A DNA stretch of 64,000 nt from Gemmobacter denitrificans (GTDB lineage: Bacteria; Pseudomonadota; Alphaproteobacteria; Rhodobacterales; Rhodobacteraceae). Positions within the stretch are counted from its first letter, which is position 1. Each line of letters begins with the position of its first letter. The notes beneath the pieces were generated by a model. The model was not told the DNA's origin and did no database searches. It saw only the letters and a program-made list of their open reading frames with translations. Shown here piece after piece: positions 48,562 to 57,600 of the stretch. The DNA is taken from contig NZ_JBALHR010000013.1 in NCBI RefSeq assembly GCF_036964905.1, positions 41,565-105,564 on the forward strand, given 5' to 3'. Position numbers and translations under genes: made by a program.

Positions 48562-49506
48562 ATGGCCCGCCAGCCCGGCGCGCGGACGCAAGTCGCGTTC
48601 GCCTTCGAATCCGTTTACGGCACGCCGCCCGCCAGCGGCTATCGCCGGATGCCCTTTGCCACAACGACGCTTGGCTCAGAACAGGGCCTCCTCTCGCCGG
48701 AACTTCTGGGCTACGGCCGTGATCCGCAGGCGCCGATCCGCGATGCAGTCAATGTGGATGGCGATGTCGTCATTCCGATGGACGCCGAGAACCTGGGCTT
48801 CTGGCTGAAGGCGATCTTCGGCCAACCGGTGACGACCGGCACCACGCCGCGGACGCATACCTTCCAGTCGGGCGGCTTCACGCTGCCCAGCATGGCGATC
48901 GAAACGCAGATGCCGGACGTGCCGCGGTTCGCGATGTACTCCGGCCTCGTCGCCGATCGCATCCAGTGGCAATCGCAGCGCTCTGGGCTGCTTACGGCAA
49001 CGGTCGGCCTGATCGGGCGGGGCGAGACGGTTGCAGCCACGACGGCCGCCGGAACCCTGACCGATGCCACCCTGCCCTTGCAGCGCTTCGGCAATTTTCA
49101 GGGGTCGATCACGCGGAACGGGGCCACGCTGGGCAATATCGTCTCGGCGCAGGTGTCCTATGCCAACAACCTCGACCGGATCGAGACCATCCGCAACGAT
49201 GGCCTTCTCGAAGGACTGGACCCATCGATGGCCGCCCTCACGGGATCGATCGAGGCGCGCTTCGCCGATCTGACGCTGGTGAACCAGGCGATCGCCGGTG
49301 ATCCCTGCGAACTTGTCTTTGCCTGGAGCCTGGGCGCAAACGCCTCCCTCACTTTCACGGTCCACGCCGCTTATCTGCCGCGCCCTCGCATCCCGATCAA
49401 CGGGCCGCAGGGGGTGCAGGCCACCTTCGAATGGCAAGCGGCGCGGGCCACCTCCCCCGCCCGCATGTGCACCGCCGTCCTTGTCAACACGACCACCAGC
49501 TATTGA
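48562..49506 (+). CDS. Major tail tube protein
   Basis: A 314-aa tail tube subunit (MARQPGARTQVAFAFESVYG...). Features are VVIPMDAENLGFWLKAIFGQ, the loop FTLPSMAIETQMPDVPRFAM, and a C-terminal half with NNLDRIETIRNDGLLEGLDP, ALTGSIEARFADLTLVNQAI and an Ig-like end. This is the GTA/phi-type tail tube that stacks as hexamers around the tape measure. The 110-bp internal segment 49153-49262 recurs as a fragment at 11701-11810 in element A. Confidence 0.9.
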   Translation: MARQPGARTQVAFAFESVYGTPPASGYRRMPFATTTLGSEQGLLSPELLGYGRDPQAPIRDAVNVDGDVVIPMDAENLGFWLKAIFGQPVTTGTTPRTHTFQSGGFTLPSMAIETQMPDVPRFAMYSGLVADRIQWQSQRSGLLTATVGLIGRGETVAATTAAGTLTDATLPLQRFGNFQGSITRNGATLGNIVSAQVSYANNLDRIETIRNDGLLEGLDPSMAALTGSIEARFADLTLVNQAIAGDPCELVFAWSLGANASLTFTVHAAYLPRPRIPINGPQGVQATFEWQAARATSPARMCTAVLVNTTTSY

Positions 49507-49517
49507 GGAGCCTTCCC

Positions 49518-49925
49518 ATGATCCGCCTGAACCTATCGCCCGAACCCGCCTGGCTCGACCTCGGTGGTGGTGTGCGCCTGCGCCTCGCGCCTCTGACCTC
49601 GGCGCTGATCGGTGCCGCCCGCAGCGACGCGCAGGTGTCAAGCCTCCCCGACGACGCCCCGGCCGATCAGGTAGCCGTTGCTCTGGCCAAGGCGATCGGG
49701 TCGCTCGCAATCCTTGACTGGGAGGGCGTCGGCAATGCCGAGGGCTATCCCGTGCCGCCAACGCCCGAGGCGGTGGCCGCCCTTCTCGACCTCTTCCCGC
49801 TCTTCCAGCGCTTTCAGACCGATTACGTGGCGAAGGGCCTGATCCTGGCCGATGAGGGAAACGTCTCCGGGCCCTTGCCGAATGGCACTTCGGCGGGGGC
49901 GAAGGCTACTGCGCCGGATGCGTAA
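49518..49925 (+). CDS. Tail assembly chaperone, short form
   Basis: A 135-aa protein (MIRLNLSPEPAWLDLGGGVR...), with LRLAPLTSALIGAARSDAQV, AVALAKAIGSLAILDWEGVG and AALLDLFPLFQRFQTDYVAK. Between tail tube and tape measure, this is the G-type chaperone that coats the tape measure before tube assembly. ATG at 49518 after GAGGAG. It ends at a TAA a few codons after a GGGGG run where a longer product can be made by frameshifting (next entry). Confidence 0.88.
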   Translation: MIRLNLSPEPAWLDLGGGVRLRLAPLTSALIGAARSDAQVSSLPDDAPADQVAVALAKAIGSLAILDWEGVGNAEGYPVPPTPEAVAALLDLFPLFQRFQTDYVAKGLILADEGNVSGPLPNGTSAGAKATAPDA

Positions 49926-50194
49926 AGCCCTGCCCCGACTGCCCCGCTGATCTCCACCGCCCTCGCACGCTTGAAGCCTGGCAAGCCTGGGAACTGGCCC
50001 AGTCCCTCCGCGGCCAGTTCCGCGCCATCCCCGGCGGTGTGGTGGGCTGGGACATGACGGCCGCCCTGGCCATGGCCGAAGCGCTGGGCCTGAACCGGCT
50101 GATCGCGGCCGAGCTTCTGCCCCTGATCGAACCCTTCGCCGTGCGCGGCATTAACGCCCAAGTGAGAGCCCAGAACCATGACGAGTCGATCTGA
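49518..50194 (+). CDS. Tail assembly chaperone, long form by predicted -1 frameshift (G-GT type)
   Basis: In the -1 frame the sequence is open from 49856 to the TGA at 50192-50194 and encodes CVKPCPDCPADLHRPRTLEA, then helices AWELAQSLRGQFRAIPGGVV and AALAMAEALGLNRLIAAELL. That frame has no ATG, GTG or TTG in the overlap, so it must be reached by slippage, most simply at the GGGGG run at 49895-49899. A ribosome slipping there would read GGG then GGC-GAA-GGC. Tail chaperone genes of lambda-like phages use the same device to make a G-GT protein whose T part binds the tape measure. Exact slip site is inferred. Confidence 0.78.
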
Positions 50195-52271
50195 ACGCCG
50201 GGTCTCGGTGCGCCTTGTCGCGACCGGCGGGCAGGCGCTGAAGGCCGAACTGGTCGGCATCGGCCAGGAAGGCGCCCGCGCGCTGACCCTGATCGAGGCG
50301 GCGGGCCCACGGGCGGCGGCGGGGCTGAATGCGGCCGGGGTCTCGGCCGGGGAAGCCATGCGCCAGATGCAGGACCTTGCCGATCGGGCAGCCCGGGCTG
50401 CGACGGCTTTGCGCCAGGCGGGGGCGGTGTCCGGCACCGTCATGAACACGGTCAACCGATCGACCGGGGTCTCGGGCGGCATGGCCCGCGATGCGGCCGA
50501 TGTTGCCGCCTATGGCCGGGCCCTTGATGACCTGCGTGCCAAGCACAACCCGCTTTTCGCGGTGGTGCGGAATTATCGATCCACCCTGACCGAGATCCGG
50601 CAAGCACACCGGGTCGGGGCCATTTCCGCGGAGGAGATGACGGCCGCGATTGCGCGCGAACGGCAGGCGACACTGGCCAGCATTGCGGCAATCAAGGGTC
50701 GGACCACGGCGCTCGGTGGGATGAGTAGTGCCACGCGGAACGCCAGCCACCGCATGGCGAACCTGTCCTTCCAGCTTCAGGATATCGGCGTCTCGCTCGC
50801 AGGCGGAATGAATCCCTTCATGGTCATGGCGCAGCAAGGCAGCCAGATTTCCCAGATCTATGGGTTTGGCAATGGCGGGGTCGGCGCCCTCTTCCGCGAT
50901 CTGGGCGGTATGGCGCGGACCCTTGGCCAAGGGGTGCTGCAAGTCGCCGGGCGCTTCCCACTGGTAACGGCTGCAGTTGCGCTGGGCTCGGCAGCGATCG
51001 CCGGGATGAGGAACGAGATCAACGAGTCCACCGGCGCGCAGGTCAGCTTCACCGACGTAGCGCGGGCGGCCTGGCAGGTCTTCGCGGAGAACGTCTACCA
51101 GATCGGCAAGCCTGTCTTCGATACCATCCGCGGCTGGTGGGACAATGCCGTCGCCTGGGCCGATTGGGCCTGGGAGCGGATCGTCGACGGCGTCATCTGG
51201 ATGGGCGACCTCGTCATCAACGCCTTCAAGGTCGCGGCCGCAGGTGCGACCTACGCCTTCCAGGGCGTGCCAGATGCCGTCGGGGCCCTCGCGGTGGGCG
51301 CCGCGAATGCCGTGATCGATGCCGTCAACTGGATGATCGAGAAGGCGCTGGCCGGGATCAACGCTCTTGCCGAGGCGGCGAATGCGGCCCTTGAGGCGGT
51401 CGGCCTTGATCCTGCCTTGTCCACCTTGGACCCGGCGACGTTTCGGATCGACAGCGTGGCGAACCCCTATGCCGCCCGCGATGCCGAACGAAGGGCAGCG
51501 CTGGCGGCGCAAATCCGTGGGATCGTCTCCGGCTCGCCGCTGTCGGAATACTTCAACGACGTCCGCGATCGCGCGCTGCAAATCTCCATCACGCCCGACG
51601 CTCCGGCTGAAGGTGGCGCGGGTGGCGGTGGTGGGCCGTTGCAGACGGCCGAGGAAGTGGCTGCCGCTGCCGATATCGCGGCAACCGGCTGGGCGGCGGT
51701 CAGCGAAGCGCTGTCAACCTACGCTGCCGAGGCCGCGAACTGGGGCGGCAGCGTGGGCGAGGCGATCACCTCGGCCTTCCGCGCGGGGGAAGAGGCCGTC
51801 GCCGAGTTCGTCCGGACGGGGAAGCTGGATTTCAGCAGTTTGGCGACGTCGATCATCGCTGATCTGGCCAAGATCGCCTTTCGCCGCTTCGTCTTCGGTC
51901 CCCTCGCTTCCGCGCTGGGCGGGGTTCTGGGCGGGATCGGCGGGGGCATCGGCGGATCAATCTCGGCGGGTGTCTATCACACAGGCGGCCGAGTGCCCGG
52001 CCCCGCCAGCATGATGATCCCCGCCGCCGCCCTCGCCGCCGCCCCGCGGTTCCACAATGGCGGCGGGAGGGGCCTTGGGTCCGACGAATACGCCGCCGTC
52101 CTTCTGCGCGGCGAACGCGTCCTGAACCGTGCCGAGACCCGCGCCTGGGAGAGGGGCGCAGGCACCACCGTCAACATCTATGCCCGCGACGCCGGAAGCT
52201 TCCGCGCCTCCCGCGCGCAAGTGGCCTCCGACATCGCCCGGGCCGTGGCCTATGGCCGAAGGAGTAGCTGA
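50178..52271 (+). CDS. Tail tape measure protein
   Basis: A 697-aa tail-length ruler (MTSRSERRVSVRLVATGGQA...), starting 17 bp before the end of the chaperone's T frame. The N-terminal half is helical with Ala-rich coils; MANLSFQLQDIGVSLAGGMN near residue 195 and PFMVMAQQGSQISQIYGFGN are hallmarks of the prophage tail length family. Hydrophobic stretches follow (GRFPLVTAAVALGSAAIAGM, AKIAFRRFVFGPLASALGGV), with the C-terminal GGRVPGPASMMIPAAALAAA and GERVLNRAETRAWE. At roughly 0.15 nm per residue the tail would be about 100 nm. Confidence 0.92.
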   Translation: MTSRSERRVSVRLVATGGQALKAELVGIGQEGARALTLIEAAGPRAAAGLNAAGVSAGEAMRQMQDLADRAARAATALRQAGAVSGTVMNTVNRSTGVSGGMARDAADVAAYGRALDDLRAKHNPLFAVVRNYRSTLTEIRQAHRVGAISAEEMTAAIARERQATLASIAAIKGRTTALGGMSSATRNASHRMANLSFQLQDIGVSLAGGMNPFMVMAQQGSQISQIYGFGNGGVGALFRDLGGMARTLGQGVLQVAGRFPLVTAAVALGSAAIAGMRNEINESTGAQVSFTDVARAAWQVFAENVYQIGKPVFDTIRGWWDNAVAWADWAWERIVDGVIWMGDLVINAFKVAAAGATYAFQGVPDAVGALAVGAANAVIDAVNWMIEKALAGINALAEAANAALEAVGLDPALSTLDPATFRIDSVANPYAARDAERRAALAAQIRGIVSGSPLSEYFNDVRDRALQISITPDAPAEGGAGGGGGPLQTAEEVAAAADIAATGWAAVSEALSTYAAEAANWGGSVGEAITSAFRAGEEAVAEFVRTGKLDFSSLATSIIADLAKIAFRRFVFGPLASALGGVLGGIGGGIGGSISAGVYHTGGRVPGPASMMIPAAALAAAPRFHNGGGRGLGSDEYAAVLLRGERVLNRAETRAWERGAGTTVNIYARDAGSFRASRAQVASDIARAVAYGRRSS

Positions 52272-52898
52272 ATGGCGTTTCACGAGATCAGGTTTCCGGA
52301 CAGCATCAGCCGGGGCGCAAAAGGCGGGCCGGAGAGGCGCACCCGCATCGTCGAACTGGCCTCAGGCGACGAGGAACGCAACGCCTCTTGGGCAAACTCG
52401 CGCCGCCGCTACGACGTCTCCTATGGCGTGCGCCGGGCTGACGATCTGGCTGCCGTCGTCGCCTTCTTCGAGGCCCGCAACGGCCGCCTGCATGCGTTTC
52501 GGTTCAAGGACTGGTCGGACTACAAATCCTGCCTGCCCTCGGCCGCGCCCGCGCCCACCGACCAGATCATCGGCACCGGCAACGGATCGATCACCACCTT
52601 TGCCCTGACCAAGACCTATGCCTCCGGCGTGCAATCGTGGGCGCGGGCGATCATCAAGCCAGTGGCGGGCACAGTGACCATTTCGGTGAACGGGGTCGCG
52701 CAGGGTTCGGGTTGGTCGGTCAACACTACCACCGGCATCGTCACCTTTGTCGTGGCGCCCACGACCGGCGCCGTGATCCGCGCCGGGTTCGAATTCGACG
52801 TGCCGGTGCGCTTCGACACCGACGAGCTGCCCGTCACCCTCGATATCGAACGCACCGGTTCCATCCCCTCCATTCCCCTGATCGAGGTGCGCCGATGA
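52272..52898 (+). CDS. DUF2460 (TIGR02217) distal tail protein
   Basis: A 208-aa protein of the DUF2460 family, the equivalent of RcGTA g12. MAFHEIRFPDSISRGAKGGP, then YDVSYGVRRADDLAAVVAFF and LHAFRFKDWSDYKSCLPSAA are nearly diagnostic; the C-terminal half has RFDTDELPVTLDIERTGSIP. It forms the distal tail ring below the tube. Starts directly after the tape measure stop and overlaps the next gene by 4 bp. Confidence 0.92.
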   Translation: MAFHEIRFPDSISRGAKGGPERRTRIVELASGDEERNASWANSRRRYDVSYGVRRADDLAAVVAFFEARNGRLHAFRFKDWSDYKSCLPSAAPAPTDQIIGTGNGSITTFALTKTYASGVQSWARAIIKPVAGTVTISVNGVAQGSGWSVNTTTGIVTFVVAPTTGAVIRAGFEFDVPVRFDTDELPVTLDIERTGSIPSIPLIEVRR

Positions 52899-53194
52899 CC
52901 CCGCCCAAAGACCGCAACACCATGGGCTACGTCGCCTACGTCAGTCTCGCTCTGGCCCTTTCCGCCCAAGGCGGAGCCGCGATCTGGTGGGCCGGGATTA
53001 TCAACACCCGCGTCGCCATGCTCGAACGGCAACTGGACGATCTGGCGATGATCCGCCCCGAGCAAATCCGCGACGTGGCCGAGGCCCTGCGCGCCATCGC
53101 CGTGATCGAAGAGCGGATGATCCGCCTTGACGAGAACATCGCCCGCATCGGCGCCGCTGTCGGCCGCCTCGAACAACAGGACCGCACCCCATGA
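52895..53194 (+). CDS. Small membrane-anchored coiled phage protein
   Basis: A 99-aa protein with one hydrophobic segment, YVAYVSLALALSAQGGAAIW (about residues 12-31), and then a coil (MLERQLDDLAMIRPEQIRDV, MIRLDENIARIGAAVGRLEQ). The start is set by a 4-bp overlap with the DUF2460 gene and its end overlaps the DUF2163 gene. RcGTA has no obvious equivalent at this place; function unknown, possibly a tail accessory or membrane-interacting factor. Confidence 0.75.
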   Translation: MTPPKDRNTMGYVAYVSLALALSAQGGAAIWWAGIINTRVAMLERQLDDLAMIRPEQIRDVAEALRAIAVIEERMIRLDENIARIGAAVGRLEQQDRTP

Positions 53195-54096
53195 AGACCC
53201 TGCCCGCAGGCTTCCAAGCGCATCTGGATGAAGGCACCACCACCCTCGCTTGGTGCTGGCGGCTGCAACGCCGCGATGGTGCCGTCTTCGGCTTCACCGA
53301 TCATGACCAGATGCTGGCCTTCGCAGGCACCAGTTTCGAACCCGAGACCGGTTTCGCGGCCAGCGAGATCAGAAGCCTGGGCGATCTGTCGGTTGACGCC
53401 CAGGACGTGCAAGGCGCGCTGCGGTCAGACCGCATCACCGAGACCGATATCGCCGACGGCCTCTGGGACAACGGCGCCGTCGAGGTCTGGCTCGTGAACT
53501 GGCAAGCGGTCAACCAGCGCGTGCTCATGCGCCGGGGCAGCATCGGTGAGATCAGGCGGGGGCGGCACGCCTTCACCGCCGAAGTGCGGGCTCTGGCGCA
53601 TCTGTTGAACCAGCCCGTCGGCCGAACATTTCAGTATTTCTGCGACGCGACGCTGGGTGATGCGCGCTGCGGGGTGAACCTGACGAGCGCCCTGTATCGC
53701 GGCACCGGCGCTGCGACAGCCACAATCGGAGACCGGCGATTTACCGTCGCGACGGGCCTCGGGGCCTTTGCCTCGGGCTGGTTCGATTTCGGGGTGGTGG
53801 AGTGGATTAGCGGCGCCAATGCCGGGCGGCGGGCGGAAGTGGCGGGGCACACGCTTGCCAGCGGAACGGCCACAATCACCCTGATCGAGGCACCGGTGCG
53901 CCCGATCGCGCCGGGTGATGCCTTCTCCATCACCGCAGGCTGCGACAAGCGCCACGCCAGCTGCCGCGATCGGTTCGGCAATGTGATCAACTTCCGTGGC
54001 TTCCCCTCGATCCCCGGCGACGATCTGGTCACCCGCTACCCGAACGAGACCGACGCCAACTCCGGCGCGCCCCTGCGCCCGCTTGCAGATGGCTAG
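53191..54096 (+). CDS. DUF2163 hub/baseplate protein (RcGTA g13-like)
   Basis: A 301-aa protein with the DUF2163 pattern: GAVFGFTDHDQMLAFAGTSF near residue 30-50, SVDAQDVQGALRSDRITETD near 70, then FQYFCDATLGDARCGVNLTS and TAGCDKRHASCRDRFGNVIN near 250 with the conserved Cys residues that bind an iron-sulfur cluster in GTA baseplate hubs. NFRGFPSIPGDDLVTRYPNE ends the domain. It overlaps both neighbours and forms the central hub below the tail tube. Confidence 0.93.
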   Translation: MKTLPAGFQAHLDEGTTTLAWCWRLQRRDGAVFGFTDHDQMLAFAGTSFEPETGFAASEIRSLGDLSVDAQDVQGALRSDRITETDIADGLWDNGAVEVWLVNWQAVNQRVLMRRGSIGEIRRGRHAFTAEVRALAHLLNQPVGRTFQYFCDATLGDARCGVNLTSALYRGTGAATATIGDRRFTVATGLGAFASGWFDFGVVEWISGANAGRRAEVAGHTLASGTATITLIEAPVRPIAPGDAFSITAGCDKRHASCRDRFGNVINFRGFPSIPGDDLVTRYPNETDANSGAPLRPLADG

Positions 54097-54595
54097 ACTG
54101 GGCAAGCATCGTGCGCTGGGCGGTGGGGATGCGCCCACGCAGGAACCTGTCCGCGCCGCGGCCGATCCCGCCCTTGTGGTGGCGATCGCGGAAAGCTGGC
54201 TTGGCACGCCCTACCTGCATCAAGCCTCCGCACGGGGTCTTGGTACTGATTGCCTCGGCCTTGCCCGCGGCATTTGGCGCGATCTGCATGGGTCTGAACC
54301 GGTCACCCCGCCACCTTACACCCGCGATTGGGGCGAAAGCAGCGGCCGCGAAGTGATGTGGGAGGCCGCCCAAGCCTTCCTGATCGAGATCCCGATGGGC
54401 GCAGCCGCACCCGGCGCCCTGATCCTGTTCCGCATGGTCGCGACCAGTCCGGCCAAGCACTGCGGCATCCTCGTGCCGGGGCCCGCCGACCAGCTGGCCC
54501 TCATCCACGCCCGTGAGACCACTGGCGTCACCCGCGAACCCTTCACCCTGCCCTGGCGCCGTCGCGCCGTGGCGGCTTTCCTCTTTCCAGGCTGA
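54089..54595 (+). CDS. NlpC/P60 family peptidase of the baseplate (RcGTA g14-like)
   Basis: A 168-aa cell-wall peptidase starting at 54089 (MARLGKHRALGGGDAPTQEP), overlapping the hub gene by 8 bp. LVVAIAESWLGTPYLHQASA and GLGTDCLGLARGIWRDLHGS carry the catalytic Cys (near residue 54), with TSPAKHCGILVPGPADQLAL giving the His. It locally opens peptidoglycan for DNA delivery. All three motif blocks are intact. Confidence 0.91.
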   Translation: MARLGKHRALGGGDAPTQEPVRAAADPALVVAIAESWLGTPYLHQASARGLGTDCLGLARGIWRDLHGSEPVTPPPYTRDWGESSGREVMWEAAQAFLIEIPMGAAAPGALILFRMVATSPAKHCGILVPGPADQLALIHARETTGVTREPFTLPWRRRAVAAFLFPG

Positions 54596-54600
54596 TCCCC

Positions 54601-57600
54601 ATGGCAACCATGCTCCTCGCCGCTGCCGGTTCCGCAATCGGCAGCGCCTTCGGTGGCGCATTTCTCGGCTTCAGCGCCGCCACGATCGGCGGCGCGATCG
54701 GCTCTTTTGCGGGCTCGGTCATCGACAGCCTGATCATCGGCTCGCTGGCCCCGGACCAACGGATCGAAGGCGCCAAGCTTGACGATCTGCGCCTGACATC
54801 GGCGACCGAGGGCGCGGTGATCCCGCGGCTTTACGGGACGATGCGGCTTGGCGGGAACATCATCTGGGCCACCGACTTCCGCGAGGAGCAGTTCCGCCAG
54901 ACCCAAGGCGGCGGCAAGGGCGGCGGGCCAAAGGTCGTGACCGAGGGCTATCGTTACTTCGCCTCTTTCGCCGTCGCGCTGTGCGAGGGCCCGATCGGCG
55001 GCGTCTGCCGTATCTGGGCCGATGGCAAACCCTTCGATGTTCCGGGCGCAGTTGTCCGGGTGCATCTCGGCACTGAGGCACAAATGCCCGACCCGTTCAT
55101 CGAAGCCAAAGAGGGCGCTGGGCAGGCCCCGGCCTATCGCGGCGTCGCCTATGTCGTCTTCGAGGATCTGGCGCTTGAGACTTTTGGCAACCGCCTGCCG
55201 CAGCTTTCCTTCGAGGTGATCCGGCCCTCGCCCGATCCAAGTGCGATGGAACGACTGGTGAAGGCAGTGAACCTGATCCCGTCGGCGGGCGAGTTCGCCT
55301 ATGCGACCGAGACCGTCACCCGCACCTCGGCCGCGCCGGGCCTTTGGGGGCCTTCGGGTGGCAACGGCACCTCGACCCCGGAGAACGAGAACAGCGTCGA
55401 GGGCCTGCCCGATCTGGTCGCGTCTCTCAACCGGCTCGATGCCGCCTTACCCGAATGCGAGGCCATCTCCCTCGTCGTGTCCTGGTTTGGCACCGATCTC
55501 AGGGCGGGCGTCTGCCAGATCAAGCCGGGCGTCGAATCCGCCACCAAGACAACCACGCCAATGGTCTGGCGTGTCAATGGCATCACCCGCGCCGCGGCCC
55601 ATGTGGTGTCCACCGTCGATGGCGGCCCAGCCTATGGCGGCACGCCCACCGATGCCGCAGTGGTGCAGGCCATCCAAGACCTGAAGGCCCGGGGCAAGCG
55701 CGTCACCTTCTACCCCTTCATCCTGATGGACATCCCGGCGGCGAACACCCTGCCGAACCCATACTCGCCGAACGGCACTGCGCCCGGCCAGCCGGTCTAT
55801 CCCTGGCGCGGCCGGATCACCTGCGCTCCGGCCGCGGGCTTTGCAGGCACGGTCGACAAGACGGCTTCCGCCGCCAGCCAGGTGGCCAGCTTCTTCGGGT
55901 CGGCCGCGCCGGGGCAGTTCGCGGTGTCGGGCACGACGGTAAGTTTCACCGGCAGCCCCAGCGATTGGGGCCTGCGTCGGATGATCCTGCATTATGCCCA
56001 TCTCTGCGCCGCGGCCGGGGGCGTGGACGCATTCCTGATCGGCACCGAGATGCGCGGGCTGACGCAAATCCGCTCCGGCGCCTCGACCTATCCTGCCGTC
56101 ACCTCCTTCGTGCAACTCGCGGCCGATGTCAGCGCGATCCTCGGGCCCGGCACCAAGGTCAGCTACGCTGCCGACTGGTCGGAGTACTTCGGCCATCAGC
56201 CTGCCGACGGCACGGGCGATGTGTTCTTTCACCTCGATCCGCTCTGGGCCTCGCCGCATGTGGATTTCGTGGCCATCGACAACTACTTGCCGCTCTCGGA
56301 CTGGCGCGATGGCGATGATCACCTCGATGCCCTGGCCGGATGGCAGGGGCCGCAGCAGGCCGCCTATCTGCAAGCGAACATCGAGGGCGGCGAGGGCTTC
56401 GACTGGTTCTATGCCTCCTCGTCCGACCGCCTGGCGCAAATCCGCACCCCGATCACGGACGGCGCCGGAAAGCCTTGGGTCTTCCGCCCCAAAGACCTGC
56501 GGAACTGGTGGGGCCAGCCGCATTTCAATCGCCTGGGCGGCGTCGAAAGCGGCGGGCCCACCGCTTGGGTGCCCGGATCAAAGCCGATCCGTTTCACGGA
56601 AGCAGGTGCGCCTTGCGTCGATCGCGGCACGAACCAGCCGAATGTCTTTGTTGACCCGAAGTCGTCGGAATCTCTGCTTCCGCATTTCTCGCGAGGCTGG
56701 CCGGACGAGTTCATCCAACGCCGCTATGCCGAGGCCCTGATCGGCTATTGGACCAACCCCGCCAACAACCCGGCCGCATCGCTTTATTCCGGCCGGATGA
56801 TCGAGACCGCCGAGATTGCGCTTTGGACATGGGACGCCCGCCCCTTCCCGGCCTTCCCCGCCCGAAGCGATGTCTGGTCCGATGCCGAGAACTGGCGCTT
56901 GGGACATTGGCTGACCGGCCGCGCCGGAGCCACGGGCCTCGCCGAACTCGTGGCCGAACTCTGCGCCCGCGCTGGGCTGGCCCCAGCTGACCTAGACGCC
57001 ACCGATCTTGCCGGATCGGTGCCGGGCTTTGCGGTAAACGCCATCGAAAGCCCGCGCGCCTCGATCGAGACCCTCGCCCGGCTTTTCGGCTTCGACGCCT
57101 TCGAGGCCGAGGGCAAAATCCGCTTCCGCATGCGGGGGCAGCGGCCCGTCGCCACGATCACGCTCGACACGCTGGTTGCTACCAGCGGCGAGGCCGAGGA
57201 TCTGGAACTGACCCGGGCGCAGGAGACCGAACTGCCCCTCGCCCTCAAGTGGCGGCTGATGGCGCGGGATGAAGAGTTCGCCGGAATTACCGTGGAAGCG
57301 CGGCGCATCACTGTCGAGACGGCGCGGATTTCGGCCGAGCAACTGCCGATCGCCTCGACCAGTGGCGCCGCTGAACGCGGGGTGCGCCGGGCATTGTTTG
57401 AGGCTTGGGTCGGCCGCGAGAAGGCGAGTTTCACTCTGCCGCCGTCGCGGCTGGCGCTCGACCCGGCCGATGTGATCCTGCTCGATCACGACAACCGCTT
57501 GATCGAATTCGCCCTGACCTCAATCACCGACGGCGCTGGGCGACGGGTTGAAGCGCGCCGGTCAGATCGTGCCATTTATGATCTGGCCCCCGGCTCGGAT

